64,000 nt of DNA from Candidatus Latescibacterota bacterium (GTDB lineage: Bacteria; Latescibacterota; UBA2968; UBA8231): NCBI GenBank assembly GCA_022819745.1, contig JAJEGS010000039.1:372001-436000 (forward strand), in the 5' to 3' direction. This document shows, piece by piece, positions 25,528 through 33,284 of the stretch. The notes beneath the pieces are model-generated. The model saw only the letters and a list, made by a program, of their open reading frames with translations, searched no databases and was not told the DNA's origin. The stretch's first letter is position 1; each line of letters opens with the position of its first letter. Position numbers and translations under genes: made by a program.

Positions 25528-26837
25528 TGGAACAACTTACTCCGCATCATGTCCTCATCCAGCGATTCATCGAACTCCATCCTGAGGAAGTGGCGCGCCA
25601 GATGGGAGATGCCAGCACAGACGAGGCCGTCGATGTGCTGCAGCGCGCCGCCGACGCGGTCGCGGCAAACGTCTTACAGCGGATGGAGCTGGACCGCGGC
25701 GCGCGCATTTTGGCGAGTTTGGATGACGCTTACTTGGGTCGCCTTCTCACCCAACTCGATCCGGCCATTACTGCAAGGCTAGTTGCGCATCTCGACGAAT
25801 CAGAGCGCGCTCGGATCCTCGCGCTAGCGGGGACAGATCGCGGGCGGGAAATCCAAGAAATTCTCTCCTATCCGCCGGGGACGGCCGGTTCCCTGATGGA
25901 CGCTCAGATCAGCACCTTTGCGCTGGACTGCACGGCAGCCACTGCACTAGAGCGAGTCCGCCAGCTAGGCAATCGCCGCGCTACGGATCTCATACTGCGA
26001 GACGAAAACGATCACTACGCAGGCGTGGTGCGGCTGCCAGACGTAGTCGCCGCAGATCCGGAGTTGTCGCTCGGCGATCTTCGCGACGGCACGGCAGTGC
26101 AAGTGCTTCCCATGACGCCGCACGAGGAGGTCGTCGAACTCCTGAACACCTACCGTCTCACGAGCCTGCCGGTGGTCGATTTTGCCGGACAAGTAGTAGG
26201 CGTCATTCGCCACGACGGCCTCGTGAGCGCGGCGCAGCAAGACCTAGCGACAGATGTCCAAGAGATGGTCGGTGTATCCGCGGAAGAGCGCGCCCTGTCC
26301 AAGCCGTGGGTGGGCATTCGCAGCCGGCTGCCCTGGCTCCACATCAACCTCGTAACCGCCTTTCTCGCGGCTGCGGTCGTCGGCCTCTTCGAGGACACGA
26401 TTGCCAAGTTTACCGCACTCGCGGTCCTGCTGCCCGTAGTCGCGGGTCAGTCGGGCAACACCGGCGCACAGGCCCTCGCCGTGACCATGCGCGGACTCGC
26501 GCTGCGCGAAATCCGCACCTCGCACGCGGCCCGCGTCCTTGGCAAGGAGCTAGCAATCGGCTTTTGCAACGGGTTGGCCATCGCCGTGGTAACCGCGATC
26601 GGCGTTTTCATCTGGAGCCAGAGCTTCGGGCTAGCCCTCATTATGCTGTTCGCCATGCTGGCGTCCATGATACTCGCGTCCATAGCCGGCGCAGCCATCC
26701 CAGTCGTGCTGGTCAAGCTGGGCCACGACCCTGCGACGGCGTCCTCAATCATTCTCACGACCGCGACCGACATCGTGGGCTTCCTTTCGTTTTTGGGCCT
26801 AGCGACGCTGTTGTCTAGTATGCTCCCGACTGGCTAG
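25527..26837 (+). CDS. mgtE: Magnesium transporter MgtE
   Basis: A 436-residue Mg2+ channel of near-standard length: N-domain (about 1-125), CBS pair (about 126-245, VLPMTPHEEVVELLNTYRLTSLPVVDFAGQVVGVI), a plug-like linker and five transmembrane helices (about 275-433). The signature pore sequence LLPVVAGQSGNTGAQ and the late helix segment DPATASSIILTTATDIVGF, with the conserved Asp that lines the ion path, are both present, so it should be functional. It mediates Mg2+ uptake at the inner membrane, gated by intracellular Mg2+. It is the last gene of the four-gene operon starting at 23129. Confidence 0.95.
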   Translation: MEQLTPHHVLIQRFIELHPEEVARQMGDASTDEAVDVLQRAADAVAANVLQRMELDRGARILASLDDAYLGRLLTQLDPAITARLVAHLDESERARILALAGTDRGREIQEILSYPPGTAGSLMDAQISTFALDCTAATALERVRQLGNRRATDLILRDENDHYAGVVRLPDVVAADPELSLGDLRDGTAVQVLPMTPHEEVVELLNTYRLTSLPVVDFAGQVVGVIRHDGLVSAAQQDLATDVQEMVGVSAEERALSKPWVGIRSRLPWLHINLVTAFLAAAVVGLFEDTIAKFTALAVLLPVVAGQSGNTGAQALAVTMRGLALREIRTSHAARVLGKELAIGFCNGLAIAVVTAIGVFIWSQSFGLALIMLFAMLASMILASIAGAAIPVVLVKLGHDPATASSIILTTATDIVGFLSFLGLATLLSSMLPTG

Positions 26838-26839
26838 CA

Positions 26840-26912
26840 ACAACGGACATTGCAGCTTTTTAAACTGCTCCATTCCATTCGCAATCCCCACAATGGACAT
26901 CGCGGCTCTTTA
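26840..26912 (+). repeat. Direct repeat pair upstream of the HpaI-like gene
   Basis: Two 23-base copies start at 26840 and 26890, 50 bases apart, and agree at 19 positions; the shared core begins ACAAYGGACATYGCRGC and ends in a T-rich run. They lie between mgtE and the aldolase-like gene, 50 bases or more before its start. They could be tandem operator sites or a weakly conserved terminator pair. Confidence 0.4.
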
Positions 26913-26963
26913 TATTCTATTAACGCAACTACAACACTAAACGAGAAACAAGGAGGCACCTAA

Positions 26964-27914
26964 GTGGACGCCATCGCAGCCATCGGCGGCAGCCGGCCCC
27001 TCAAAGCAGAGGAATTCGCCCGCCGCGCTTACAATCATGCCCTCAATCCCGCCCGCAACCCGCTCAAGGAAACCCTCGATCAGTGCGAGTCCGTGGCCAA
27101 AACCCCACCCCTTTTGGGCGGCTTCAACGATGTTCCTTGGCACAAGCTGCGCGACGCCGAGGTCCACGCCTGGGCCAAGGCCGGCTGGTCGTGGATAGTC
27201 AACGACGCCGAACACAGCCAGTGGGAAGGCTGGTATGGCCGCGAGCAAAACGCCGTCGTCGCCCGCCACGGCATCTTGCCGGTCCAGCGCCTAGCCCGCG
27301 AGGCCCGCTCCGAACACGGCGACGCCTTCCAACTCGGGGCGCGGGCGACGATGCGCCCCTATGGCACCACGTACGAGGAAGCCGAGCGCTACTTCCGCGC
27401 CATCAACTTCCCCGTTCCCGGCCAAGCCACTCCAGACGACCGGGGCGGGTATCCGGTGCGCGACGGCGAGCGGACCATGATGTTCACACCCGACGAACTG
27501 CGCGGCACTGAGACCGAGACCCAAGGCTGGATCCAGTTCGAGACCAAGGAATACATCATCGACATCGAGATCCGCGACCGCGTCCTCGACCTGATGGCCA
27601 CCCAAGGGCGCAACAAGGCCTGCGGTTTCGTCGGCCCCTTCGACGCCATCCTGCGCGAGGGCGACCTCCCCGAAGTCAACGACGCGGTCAACGCCCTCTT
27701 CCGCGCCGCGGCCGAACGCGGCGTCCACACCGGCCGCGTCGTCGGTCACGGCGCAATGGAAGACCCCCAAGACATCGAAGACGGTATGGTCGAGGCCATC
27801 GACAACGGCGCGCGCCTGATCTGCGTGCACCCTCTCACCAGCGACATGGTCTTTCGCGGGGCCTACGCCATGGCCGAGCCTTTCTTCCGCGCCTGCAAGC
27901 GCTGCGGCTTTTGA
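26964..27914 (+). CDS. Divergent HpcH/HpaI aldolase/citrate-lyase-like protein
   Basis: A 316-residue TIM-barrel protein resembling HpcH/HpaI aldolases, which cleave or form 2-oxo-acid adducts with divalent metal. Family-like blocks are WSWIVNDAEHSQWEG (residues about 76-90, compare the DxEH strand), QLGARATMRPYG, WIQFETKEYIIDIEIRDRV (metal-ligand Glu region), and CGFVGPFDAILREGDLPEVNDAV (compare the GPxDLS block). A roughly 40-residue insert between strands makes it longer than the usual 250-270. GTG at 26964 follows GGAGG by eight bases. It stands alone on the plus strand after mgtE. Catalytic residues cannot be assigned with certainty, so it could be a lyase with another substrate. Confidence 0.7.
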   Translation: MDAIAAIGGSRPLKAEEFARRAYNHALNPARNPLKETLDQCESVAKTPPLLGGFNDVPWHKLRDAEVHAWAKAGWSWIVNDAEHSQWEGWYGREQNAVVARHGILPVQRLAREARSEHGDAFQLGARATMRPYGTTYEEAERYFRAINFPVPGQATPDDRGGYPVRDGERTMMFTPDELRGTETETQGWIQFETKEYIIDIEIRDRVLDLMATQGRNKACGFVGPFDAILREGDLPEVNDAVNALFRAAAERGVHTGRVVGHGAMEDPQDIEDGMVEAIDNGARLICVHPLTSDMVFRGAYAMAEPFFRACKRCGF

Positions 27915-27942
27915 ACATTCCCTCACAATTTTAGGAGACCTT

Positions 27943-28728
27943 ATGCACCTGCTTTGCGTACTGATTGGCATACTTGCGCTAGTAAACACTGCCGTCCATG
28001 CTCAACCCGAAGACGACGCTCCAGCCGAGGAAACGGTCGCGCTTGCGGCCGAGGCCCCTGCCGTCCCTGCGCCCATTCATGCCCCCCTCAGCTACGACCC
28101 CTACTACGTCCTGCCGGGCGGCCCAGGCTACACTAGCGTCGATATTGGCGTCCGCTCCGCTCCCTCCACGTTCAAAGAGCTCAAGGACGTGAGCAATATC
28201 ATCGCCATGGCCAAATTCAATCCCCACGCTCGCGTTGAAGTGGGCACGCATCTCACCTTTGGCTTTTTCAAAGACGGAAATTCCAACTTTTCGTCGCTCG
28301 TCGTCGGCAGCAAGTACCAACTCGGCACCAACCGCGCGGCGACCGCTAACATTGTGCTACCCGCCGGAGACATCGACAATCCCGGCTTGGCCGTCGGTCT
28401 CATGCAGACCATGCGCATTGGACCCACCTTCCGCTTCAACACTCGATTGCAGGTCGCCGCACTCGAAGGCTACGCTGAGGAGGGGGTCGTCGTCGATCTC
28501 TTGCTCGAACCAGCCCAAGTATTCAGCGAAAAACTAAGCGCGTACCTCGACTTGCTCATCACCTCCAACACCTCCGACTTGGAGGGTGGCCTCAGCATCC
28601 GCTTAGAGCCGAATTTCGACATCGGCATCGGCGATGGCATGGTACTGAACGCAGGAGTCAGTGTGGATTTGCAGGGTGACGAACGGGAGGACATGGGGTT
28701 GTTTATCGTGCTATTGCGCGACATGTAG
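27943..28728 (+). CDS. Secreted barrel-like outer-membrane protein (phenol-MetA-type)
   Basis: A 261-residue protein with a signal peptide (residues 1-20, cleavage after AVHA), then an acidic Ala/Pro-rich linker (about 21-50), then about 200 residues of alternating hydrophobic strands (VDIGVRSAPSTF, RVEVGTHLTFGFF, SLVVGSKYQLGT, FNIGIGDGM-like segments, GLFIVLLRDM). The pattern is that of a small outer-membrane beta-barrel of the transporter or MetA-like type. TAGGAGA lies before the ATG. No partner genes help assign a function. Confidence 0.6.
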   Translation: MHLLCVLIGILALVNTAVHAQPEDDAPAEETVALAAEAPAVPAPIHAPLSYDPYYVLPGGPGYTSVDIGVRSAPSTFKELKDVSNIIAMAKFNPHARVEVGTHLTFGFFKDGNSNFSSLVVGSKYQLGTNRAATANIVLPAGDIDNPGLAVGLMQTMRIGPTFRFNTRLQVAALEGYAEEGVVVDLLLEPAQVFSEKLSAYLDLLITSNTSDLEGGLSIRLEPNFDIGIGDGMVLNAGVSVDLQGDEREDMGLFIVLLRDM

Positions 28729-28930
28729 GGCTTAACGATATTTTTAGGGGTTTTGGGTAGAAGCTATCTCATACATGCCTGTCCCTCGTAGTGGCGTCCT
28801 TTGTGGGTGCTTTATTCCCTAGCTAACGAATACAGCGATGACTCGATTCGGAACCAAAAATCTATCCAAAATCCTTTATGAGACAATTTGTAGAAAACTC
28901 TGAATTATCCCATTATCAAGGAGATAGCGA

Positions 28931-29899
28931 ATGAGAACATTATTTGATGTGAAGAGAGACATTGAAATCGCCGAGCGATATCACAGCGATGCCGATGTCG
29001 TTCTATTTGAAGGCGATTGTAAAGAATTATTGGAAGAGATACCATCGAATTCGATAGATTTGGTGATCACTTCACCTCCCTACAACATTGGTAAGATATA
29101 CGAGCGAAGAACTTCCTTGGGAGACTATCTCATGCATCAGGAGCCTGTGATCGCTGAGCTGTATCGTGTCTTATCAAGAACAGGCAGTATATGCTGGGAA
29201 ATCGGAAATTACATTCAAAAAGGTGAAGTGTTTCCTCTCGATATTTATTTTTATGACTTATTCAAAAATCTTGGCATGCAGCTTCGTAACCGAATTATCT
29301 GGCGATTCAGTCACGGGCTTCACGCTTCAAAGCGATTTTCAGGGCGTTATGAGGTAATTCTTTGGTTTACAAAAAGTGAAGATTATGTGTTTAATCTTGA
29401 TAGCGTTAGAGTACCTTCAAAATATCCGGGAAAAAGGCACTACAAGGGCCCCAATCGGGGCAAACCATCAGGTAATCCTCTTGGTAAAAACCCGTCGGAT
29501 ATCTGGGATATAGTCGTACAGGACTGGGAAAATGAGGTATGGGATATCCCGAATGTGAAGGCAAATCACCCAGAGAAGACCATTCATCCATGCCAATTTC
29601 CTGTTGAGTTAGTGGAACGATGCACTTTGGCACTGACGAATGACGATGGAGTTGTGCTAGATCCATACTGTGGTGTTGGTACCACCATAATTACGGCCTT
29701 GAGACATAATCGTAAGGCTATCGCCGCAGAACAAGATAAGCAATATGTGGATGTTGCACATGATAGGATTCAGAAATTCATAGACGGAACTTTGCCTATT
29801 CGTCCATTAGGTAAGCCCGTTCACACTCCAACAGGTAGAGAGAAGGTTGTACAACAGCCTTTAGAATGGGGAGCTTCAGCGAAAGAAATCGACCTATGA
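28931..29899 (+). CDS. Beta-class DNA methyltransferase, probably N4-cytosine (BglII/BstYI-type modification)
   Basis: A 322-residue site-specific DNA methyltransferase. The catalytic motif IV TSPPYN (residues 47-52) precedes the AdoMet motif I DPYCGVGTT (244-252), the order of beta-class enzymes. TSPPYN is the form seen in N4-cytosine methyltransferases, so m4C is favoured over m6A. AAGGAG before the ATG decides the start. The last four bases, ATGA, overlap the start of the restriction endonuclease. Base composition is clearly AT-richer than the neighbouring genes, which suggests transfer. Target specificity is inferred from the partner as RGATCY or AGATCT. Confidence 0.9.
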   Translation: MRTLFDVKRDIEIAERYHSDADVVLFEGDCKELLEEIPSNSIDLVITSPPYNIGKIYERRTSLGDYLMHQEPVIAELYRVLSRTGSICWEIGNYIQKGEVFPLDIYFYDLFKNLGMQLRNRIIWRFSHGLHASKRFSGRYEVILWFTKSEDYVFNLDSVRVPSKYPGKRHYKGPNRGKPSGNPLGKNPSDIWDIVVQDWENEVWDIPNVKANHPEKTIHPCQFPVELVERCTLALTNDDGVVLDPYCGVGTTIITALRHNRKAIAAEQDKQYVDVAHDRIQKFIDGTLPIRPLGKPVHTPTGREKVVQQPLEWGASAKEIDL

Positions 29900-30465
29900 T
29901 TATTGCTGCCGAATACTCGTTCAACAGAGGCCTAGCATCAGTTCAGGAAAAATGGCCCTACGCGATAAAGGAGTTGGAAGGAATTATCAATTCTGTAGAT
30001 GCACACCACTACAAGACCAAAAAGAGTAATGAAAAAACCATGCAGGGCAGAATGCTTTATAGCCCTCCTGGTCTCAACAGCGCTCTTACCCGAGAGTTTA
30101 ACTCTAGAGGCTGGCGTAAGAAGCGGGTGCTCTGCGAGTACCCTACGAACTACTATCGCTCTGCATACTCACCAAAGCCATTACGCCAAAGAGCTTTTCG
30201 AGAAATGGATTTTCTAAAGGAACGCCTTGGTATAGAAGTGCAGTTCGGTAAATACGCATTCATGGTTTATAACGTTTGTGCAAAAATGACTATCTTTCAC
30301 AAGCTAGACTTCATTGACGCTGGAGTAGAAATTGTTCCCGTGAAGTCCTTCGCAAACGAGATGTCAACAGGTGTCTCGTATTTCGAGCAGTTTGTATGGG
30401 ACTTGCAGACACGGGGAGTCGCTGATACTGACATCCCTGTTTTAATTTTTGGCATTGATGCCTAG
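29896..30465 (+). CDS. BglII/BstYI family type II restriction endonuclease
   Basis: A 189-residue endonuclease from ATG 29896, which overlaps the methyltransferase stop (ATGA); a longer start at 29866 inside that gene is less likely. The spacing of the BglII active-site residues D84, E93 and Q95 is reproduced exactly by D105, E114 and Q116 (EMDFLKERLGIEVQFGKYAFM), and the following KMTIF and DFIDAGVEIVP blocks fit the family. The protein should cut within a GATC-centred palindrome (AGATCT or RGATCY), as known relatives do. It is AT-rich like its partner. Absence of a C-protein gene suggests that control relies on gene order and coupling. Confidence 0.85.
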   Translation: MIIAAEYSFNRGLASVQEKWPYAIKELEGIINSVDAHHYKTKKSNEKTMQGRMLYSPPGLNSALTREFNSRGWRKKRVLCEYPTNYYRSAYSPKPLRQRAFREMDFLKERLGIEVQFGKYAFMVYNVCAKMTIFHKLDFIDAGVEIVPVKSFANEMSTGVSYFEQFVWDLQTRGVADTDIPVLIFGIDA

Positions 30466-30554
30466 CTCCCTTTTAGCTGGTATTATCAAGTGCCTATCTT
30501 GTCTGACATACAGGAGCTCCATCTTCAGGCTGCAAACGTAGGACAGTAAGTACC

Positions 30555-31100
30555 ATGCTCATTTTGCGCAGTATCGCACTGGCGACTTTGCTAGCACCGG
30601 CCATGCTGGCCGCAGACGGCGCGGGCCACAGCGTTGGGTTCGTGGCCGGACCAACCTACGGTCTAGGACTCAGTTACGGCCGCCAAAATCCCACTACCGG
30701 CAACGGCTGGCAGGTCTCGGGATTTCCGTATTGGTCCCAAGAGGAACGCTATCTCTTTGGGGGGCTTACCTTGTTCAAGACCTTGCACCAAGGCGAGTGG
30801 GCGCGGGCGTTTTTGTCTGGGGGCGTGGCTGCGTTTTACCGGCGGAGCGAACAATGGAACTTTGTTAGCGGCAGGCTAGACGTCAAGGTGAAACCAGATG
30901 TAGAGGTAGGGCTCCATGTCGAAGGCGACAAAGGGATCGACGAGAAGCTAGATGTCGTAGCGGGACCGGGCGTGGGGTTAGAGATCGGCACCAAAAACAT
31001 CGCCGTTTCCATGGACGTTCCCATCGCCATCTTCCTCGTGTCCGACGATGGCTTTGCCATCCGCCCCATTCCAAATTTCGCCTTGCTCTATCGCTGGTAA
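30555..31100 (+). CDS. Small secreted outer-membrane-like protein
   Basis: A 181-residue protein with a signal peptide (MLILRSIALATLLAPAMLA) and a mature part of alternating strands (SVGFVAGPTYGLGLSYGR, ARAFLSGGVAAFYRR, VEVGLHVEG, GVGLEIGTKNIAVSMDVPIAIFL), ending FALLYRW with a terminal aromatic typical of outer-membrane barrels. It is GC-rich, unlike the preceding restriction gene, so it marks the right end of the transferred segment. No family was recognised. It ends 12 bases from the convergent DUF6785 gene. Confidence 0.6.
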   Translation: MLILRSIALATLLAPAMLAADGAGHSVGFVAGPTYGLGLSYGRQNPTTGNGWQVSGFPYWSQEERYLFGGLTLFKTLHQGEWARAFLSGGVAAFYRRSEQWNFVSGRLDVKVKPDVEVGLHVEGDKGIDEKLDVVAGPGVGLEIGTKNIAVSMDVPIAIFLVSDDGFAIRPIPNFALLYRW

Positions 31101-31112
31101 CGCCCCTGACAA

Positions 31113-33047
31113 TCACCAACTAAAGATGCGGTTATCGGTCATGCCGGTACAGGCGTCAATGACCAGCCAGACTCCCGCGCTAGCAAACTGGCCGAGGATC
31201 GCCCCCATGAAGAATGGGCGCACGGCGCGGAAGCCGCGCGGCCCCCAGTATTTGAGGACGATGGCCTTGCACAGCCACGCCAAAAAGATCGAAAACCAAG
31301 AGTGACTCATCAGCCAGAGGCCAGCGATGGGGAAGCCGATGGGGTGTACGGGCCACCACGTCAGATAGTGCCGGGCTAGCATCAGCCCGCTCATAATCGC
31401 AGCGCCGACCCCCGTGGAAAACCAACCCTCCCAGCTAGGCCCGGTGGGGTTGAGCAAGAGGCGGGCGACAAAGCTCTCAAAGGGAGCGCGAGCACCGCCG
31501 CCAAAAAACCAGCGGTTGAGATTGATGCCGCCGTAGCGGTAGGACAAATCGAGGATCGCCCACATCGAGCTAACCATGCTGACCAGCACCGCCAGCATCA
31601 GCGCCCAGAAGAAGAGACGGTGGCGTCCCTGTTGACCGTCGAGCAGCTTGAGGGCGTGGGCGGCCGAGGCCATTACCACAACGCGCAGTTCAGTGGCCCA
31701 AGTAAAAGAGAATCCAAGAGCGGTAATGCCAGTTTCGCCGACTGCGGTCGTGCCAATTCCCGTGGCGACAAAGCTCTGCGGCATCATCGGCGTGCGCGCT
31801 TCGGGTACCCCGCTTTCGGCGACGATGCGGGTCAAAGCCACGAAGATAGCAAAGGCGCTGAGCAGGAAGAGCAGGGCAACCAGCGGCGGCATGCCGCTCA
31901 GATAGAGCCAAACCCCGGCAAAACCCAAGCTCGCCAGCGCGCCACAGACCGCGACGCGGTAGGAGAGAATCTCGTCGGAATCATCAACATCTGCGGCATT
32001 GAAAAACGCCTTGCGGCACACGTCCTTGAGGTGCCCGCGCCCCACCCACAGCGTAAGAGCGACTAGCGCGATCAGCGCTCCCATTTCCTGATGGGCAATC
32101 GCCGGTGGATTGACGCTAAAGGTGTCTAACGCCTCGCCAGAGGTGACGCCGAGCACGCCGTAGAGTCCCTTTTGCACATTGACCAGCACATTGCAAAACC
32201 ACAGGCTGAAGGCGATCTCGAGGTTGATCAGATAAGCAAAGCCGAGGACCGGAAAGCTGAGCACCACCGGCAGATGAACAGTGTCGCGAAAAAGGCCAAT
32301 GCCCGAGGAGAGCTGAATCTGCGGAAAGACGTGGAAGTAGTTGTGGAAGGCATTGGTCGAAGAGATGAGGCAGGGAATGGCAAAACCAATCCACAAACTC
32401 GCGCTTTTAAAAAACGGCGGCAGCCGACTCTCGTCGCTTTGGCGCACCATGTCGAGCGGCAATTGTGCGAGCGGATAGATGAGCTTTTCGCGCTCGATCC
32501 ACTGGCGGCGGAGAACGACGGCCACGCAGATCATGGCGAAATAGACGGCGACAATGAGAGCGCTCCACCCGAGCAAGGGAAGCAGCCAAACGTCCCAAGG
32601 AATGGACGCACCCGTGGGCAGCCCCTCGTAGAAGTGCTTGATGGCGCGCGCGTCATCGGGCACCAAGAAGTCGCGTATATAGGGATGGAACAGGTCGTCC
32701 CAGCGGTTTTCCGGGGTGGAGAAGTAGAGCCAAGACCCCATGATCGGCAAGAGGTATTCAGAGAGGCCGCAGGTAGTAATCGCCGAGGCGATGAGCATCA
32801 TGCTGTAGATCAGTAGCAGCTCGGCGCGAGCGAGGCCGCCGCCGGGGAAAACGCATTTGTACAGCGCGTTGAATACGCCGACCAAAAAGAAAAACAGAAA
32901 GAGCGCCCCAGGAGTGGAAAAATCCTGGGTCATATACGAGCCGCGCAGGACCATGTTGCAATAGGGAGCACCTGCGGCGAGAACAGCGGCGAAAAGCGCG
33001 CCCAAGAAGAAGGCTCTAAAGGTGTACCCTGAGCGTGGAGGAGACAT
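31113..33047 (-). CDS. DUF6785/DUF6784 family membrane protein
   Basis: A 644-residue multi-pass membrane protein, the closest paralogue of the one at 20936-22858: STPENRWDDLFHPYIRDFLVPDD, FYEGLPTGASIPWDVWLLPLL, RRQWIEREKLIYPLAQLPLDMV, a central ATELRVVVMASAAHALKL, and the C-terminal LTWWPVHPIGFPIAGLW, WLCKAIVLKYWG and VRPFFMGAILGQ. ATG at 33047 has only a weak ribosome site. It is divergent from the leader-peptide/MBL/CocE operon and shares its 5' region with the palindromic operator at 33142-33164, so both may be controlled together. A transport role is inferred from topology only. Confidence 0.75.
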   Translation of the reverse strand: MSPPRSGYTFRAFFLGALFAAVLAAGAPYCNMVLRGSYMTQDFSTPGALFLFFFLVGVFNALYKCVFPGGGLARAELLLIYSMMLIASAITTCGLSEYLLPIMGSWLYFSTPENRWDDLFHPYIRDFLVPDDARAIKHFYEGLPTGASIPWDVWLLPLLGWSALIVAVYFAMICVAVVLRRQWIEREKLIYPLAQLPLDMVRQSDESRLPPFFKSASLWIGFAIPCLISSTNAFHNYFHVFPQIQLSSGIGLFRDTVHLPVVLSFPVLGFAYLINLEIAFSLWFCNVLVNVQKGLYGVLGVTSGEALDTFSVNPPAIAHQEMGALIALVALTLWVGRGHLKDVCRKAFFNAADVDDSDEILSYRVAVCGALASLGFAGVWLYLSGMPPLVALLFLLSAFAIFVALTRIVAESGVPEARTPMMPQSFVATGIGTTAVGETGITALGFSFTWATELRVVVMASAAHALKLLDGQQGRHRLFFWALMLAVLVSMVSSMWAILDLSYRYGGINLNRWFFGGGARAPFESFVARLLLNPTGPSWEGWFSTGVGAAIMSGLMLARHYLTWWPVHPIGFPIAGLWLMSHSWFSIFLAWLCKAIVLKYWGPRGFRAVRPFFMGAILGQFASAGVWLVIDACTGMTDNRIFSW

Positions 33048-33135
33048 GGTTCACTTAGAAAAGGAGATTGTCGTGGGAATCAAAGATAAGAAAATCCCAA
33101 GGGCCGTCCTCAAATACGAGAGAGTAGAGACGAGT

Positions 33136-33164
33136 TTGACATAAATAACGCGCTGCGTTATTTA
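33136..33164 (+). promoter_or_regulatory. Promoter with a palindromic operator filling the spacer
   Basis: TTGACA at 33136-33141 is a perfect -35 box. Seventeen bases on, TATTTA at 33159-33164 is a weaker -10. The spacer and -10 are occupied by a perfect inverted repeat, TAAATAACGC at 33142-33151 and GCGTTATTTA at 33155-33164, with a 3-base centre. A repressor bound here would block polymerase. It lies 31 bases before the leader peptide start and within the divergent region of the DUF6785 gene. Confidence 0.6.
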
Positions 33165-33194
33165 GAAATCGTCTATTATCATTAGGAGGCAGAT

Positions 33195-33284
33195 ATGCCT
33201 GTAATGCCCCCATTCGTCAGTAGGTTGTCCCAAGGCTCTCGGAAGTCATCCAAGGCACTTGAGAAAATGAGACAACAGCGATGA
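33195..33284 (+). CDS. Predicted 29-residue leader peptide coupled to the MBL hydrolase gene
   Basis: A short frame starts at ATG 33195 after an excellent AGGAGG ribosome site (33184-33189) and encodes MPVMPPFVSRL, continuing to a basic tail MRQQR. Its TGA stop overlaps the ATG of the MBL gene (ATGA at 33281-33284), which itself has a poor ribosome site. Strong initiation plus the overlap suggests translational coupling, or a real microprotein. It sits directly after the operator-bearing promoter. No similarity was recognised. The peptide is basic, with no membrane segment. Confidence 0.55.
   Translation: MPVMPPFVSRLSQGSRKSSKALEKMRQQR

Noticed and set aside
29866..29895. Longer start for the restriction endonuclease
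   Set aside because: It would lie inside the methyltransferase gene; the ATG at 29896 gives an ATGA overlap and a family-like N-terminus.
33142..33164. Rho-independent terminator
   Set aside because: The hairpin arms are AT-rich at the base, no T-run follows, and it lies between a -35 box and a gene start in a divergent region, so an operator fits better.
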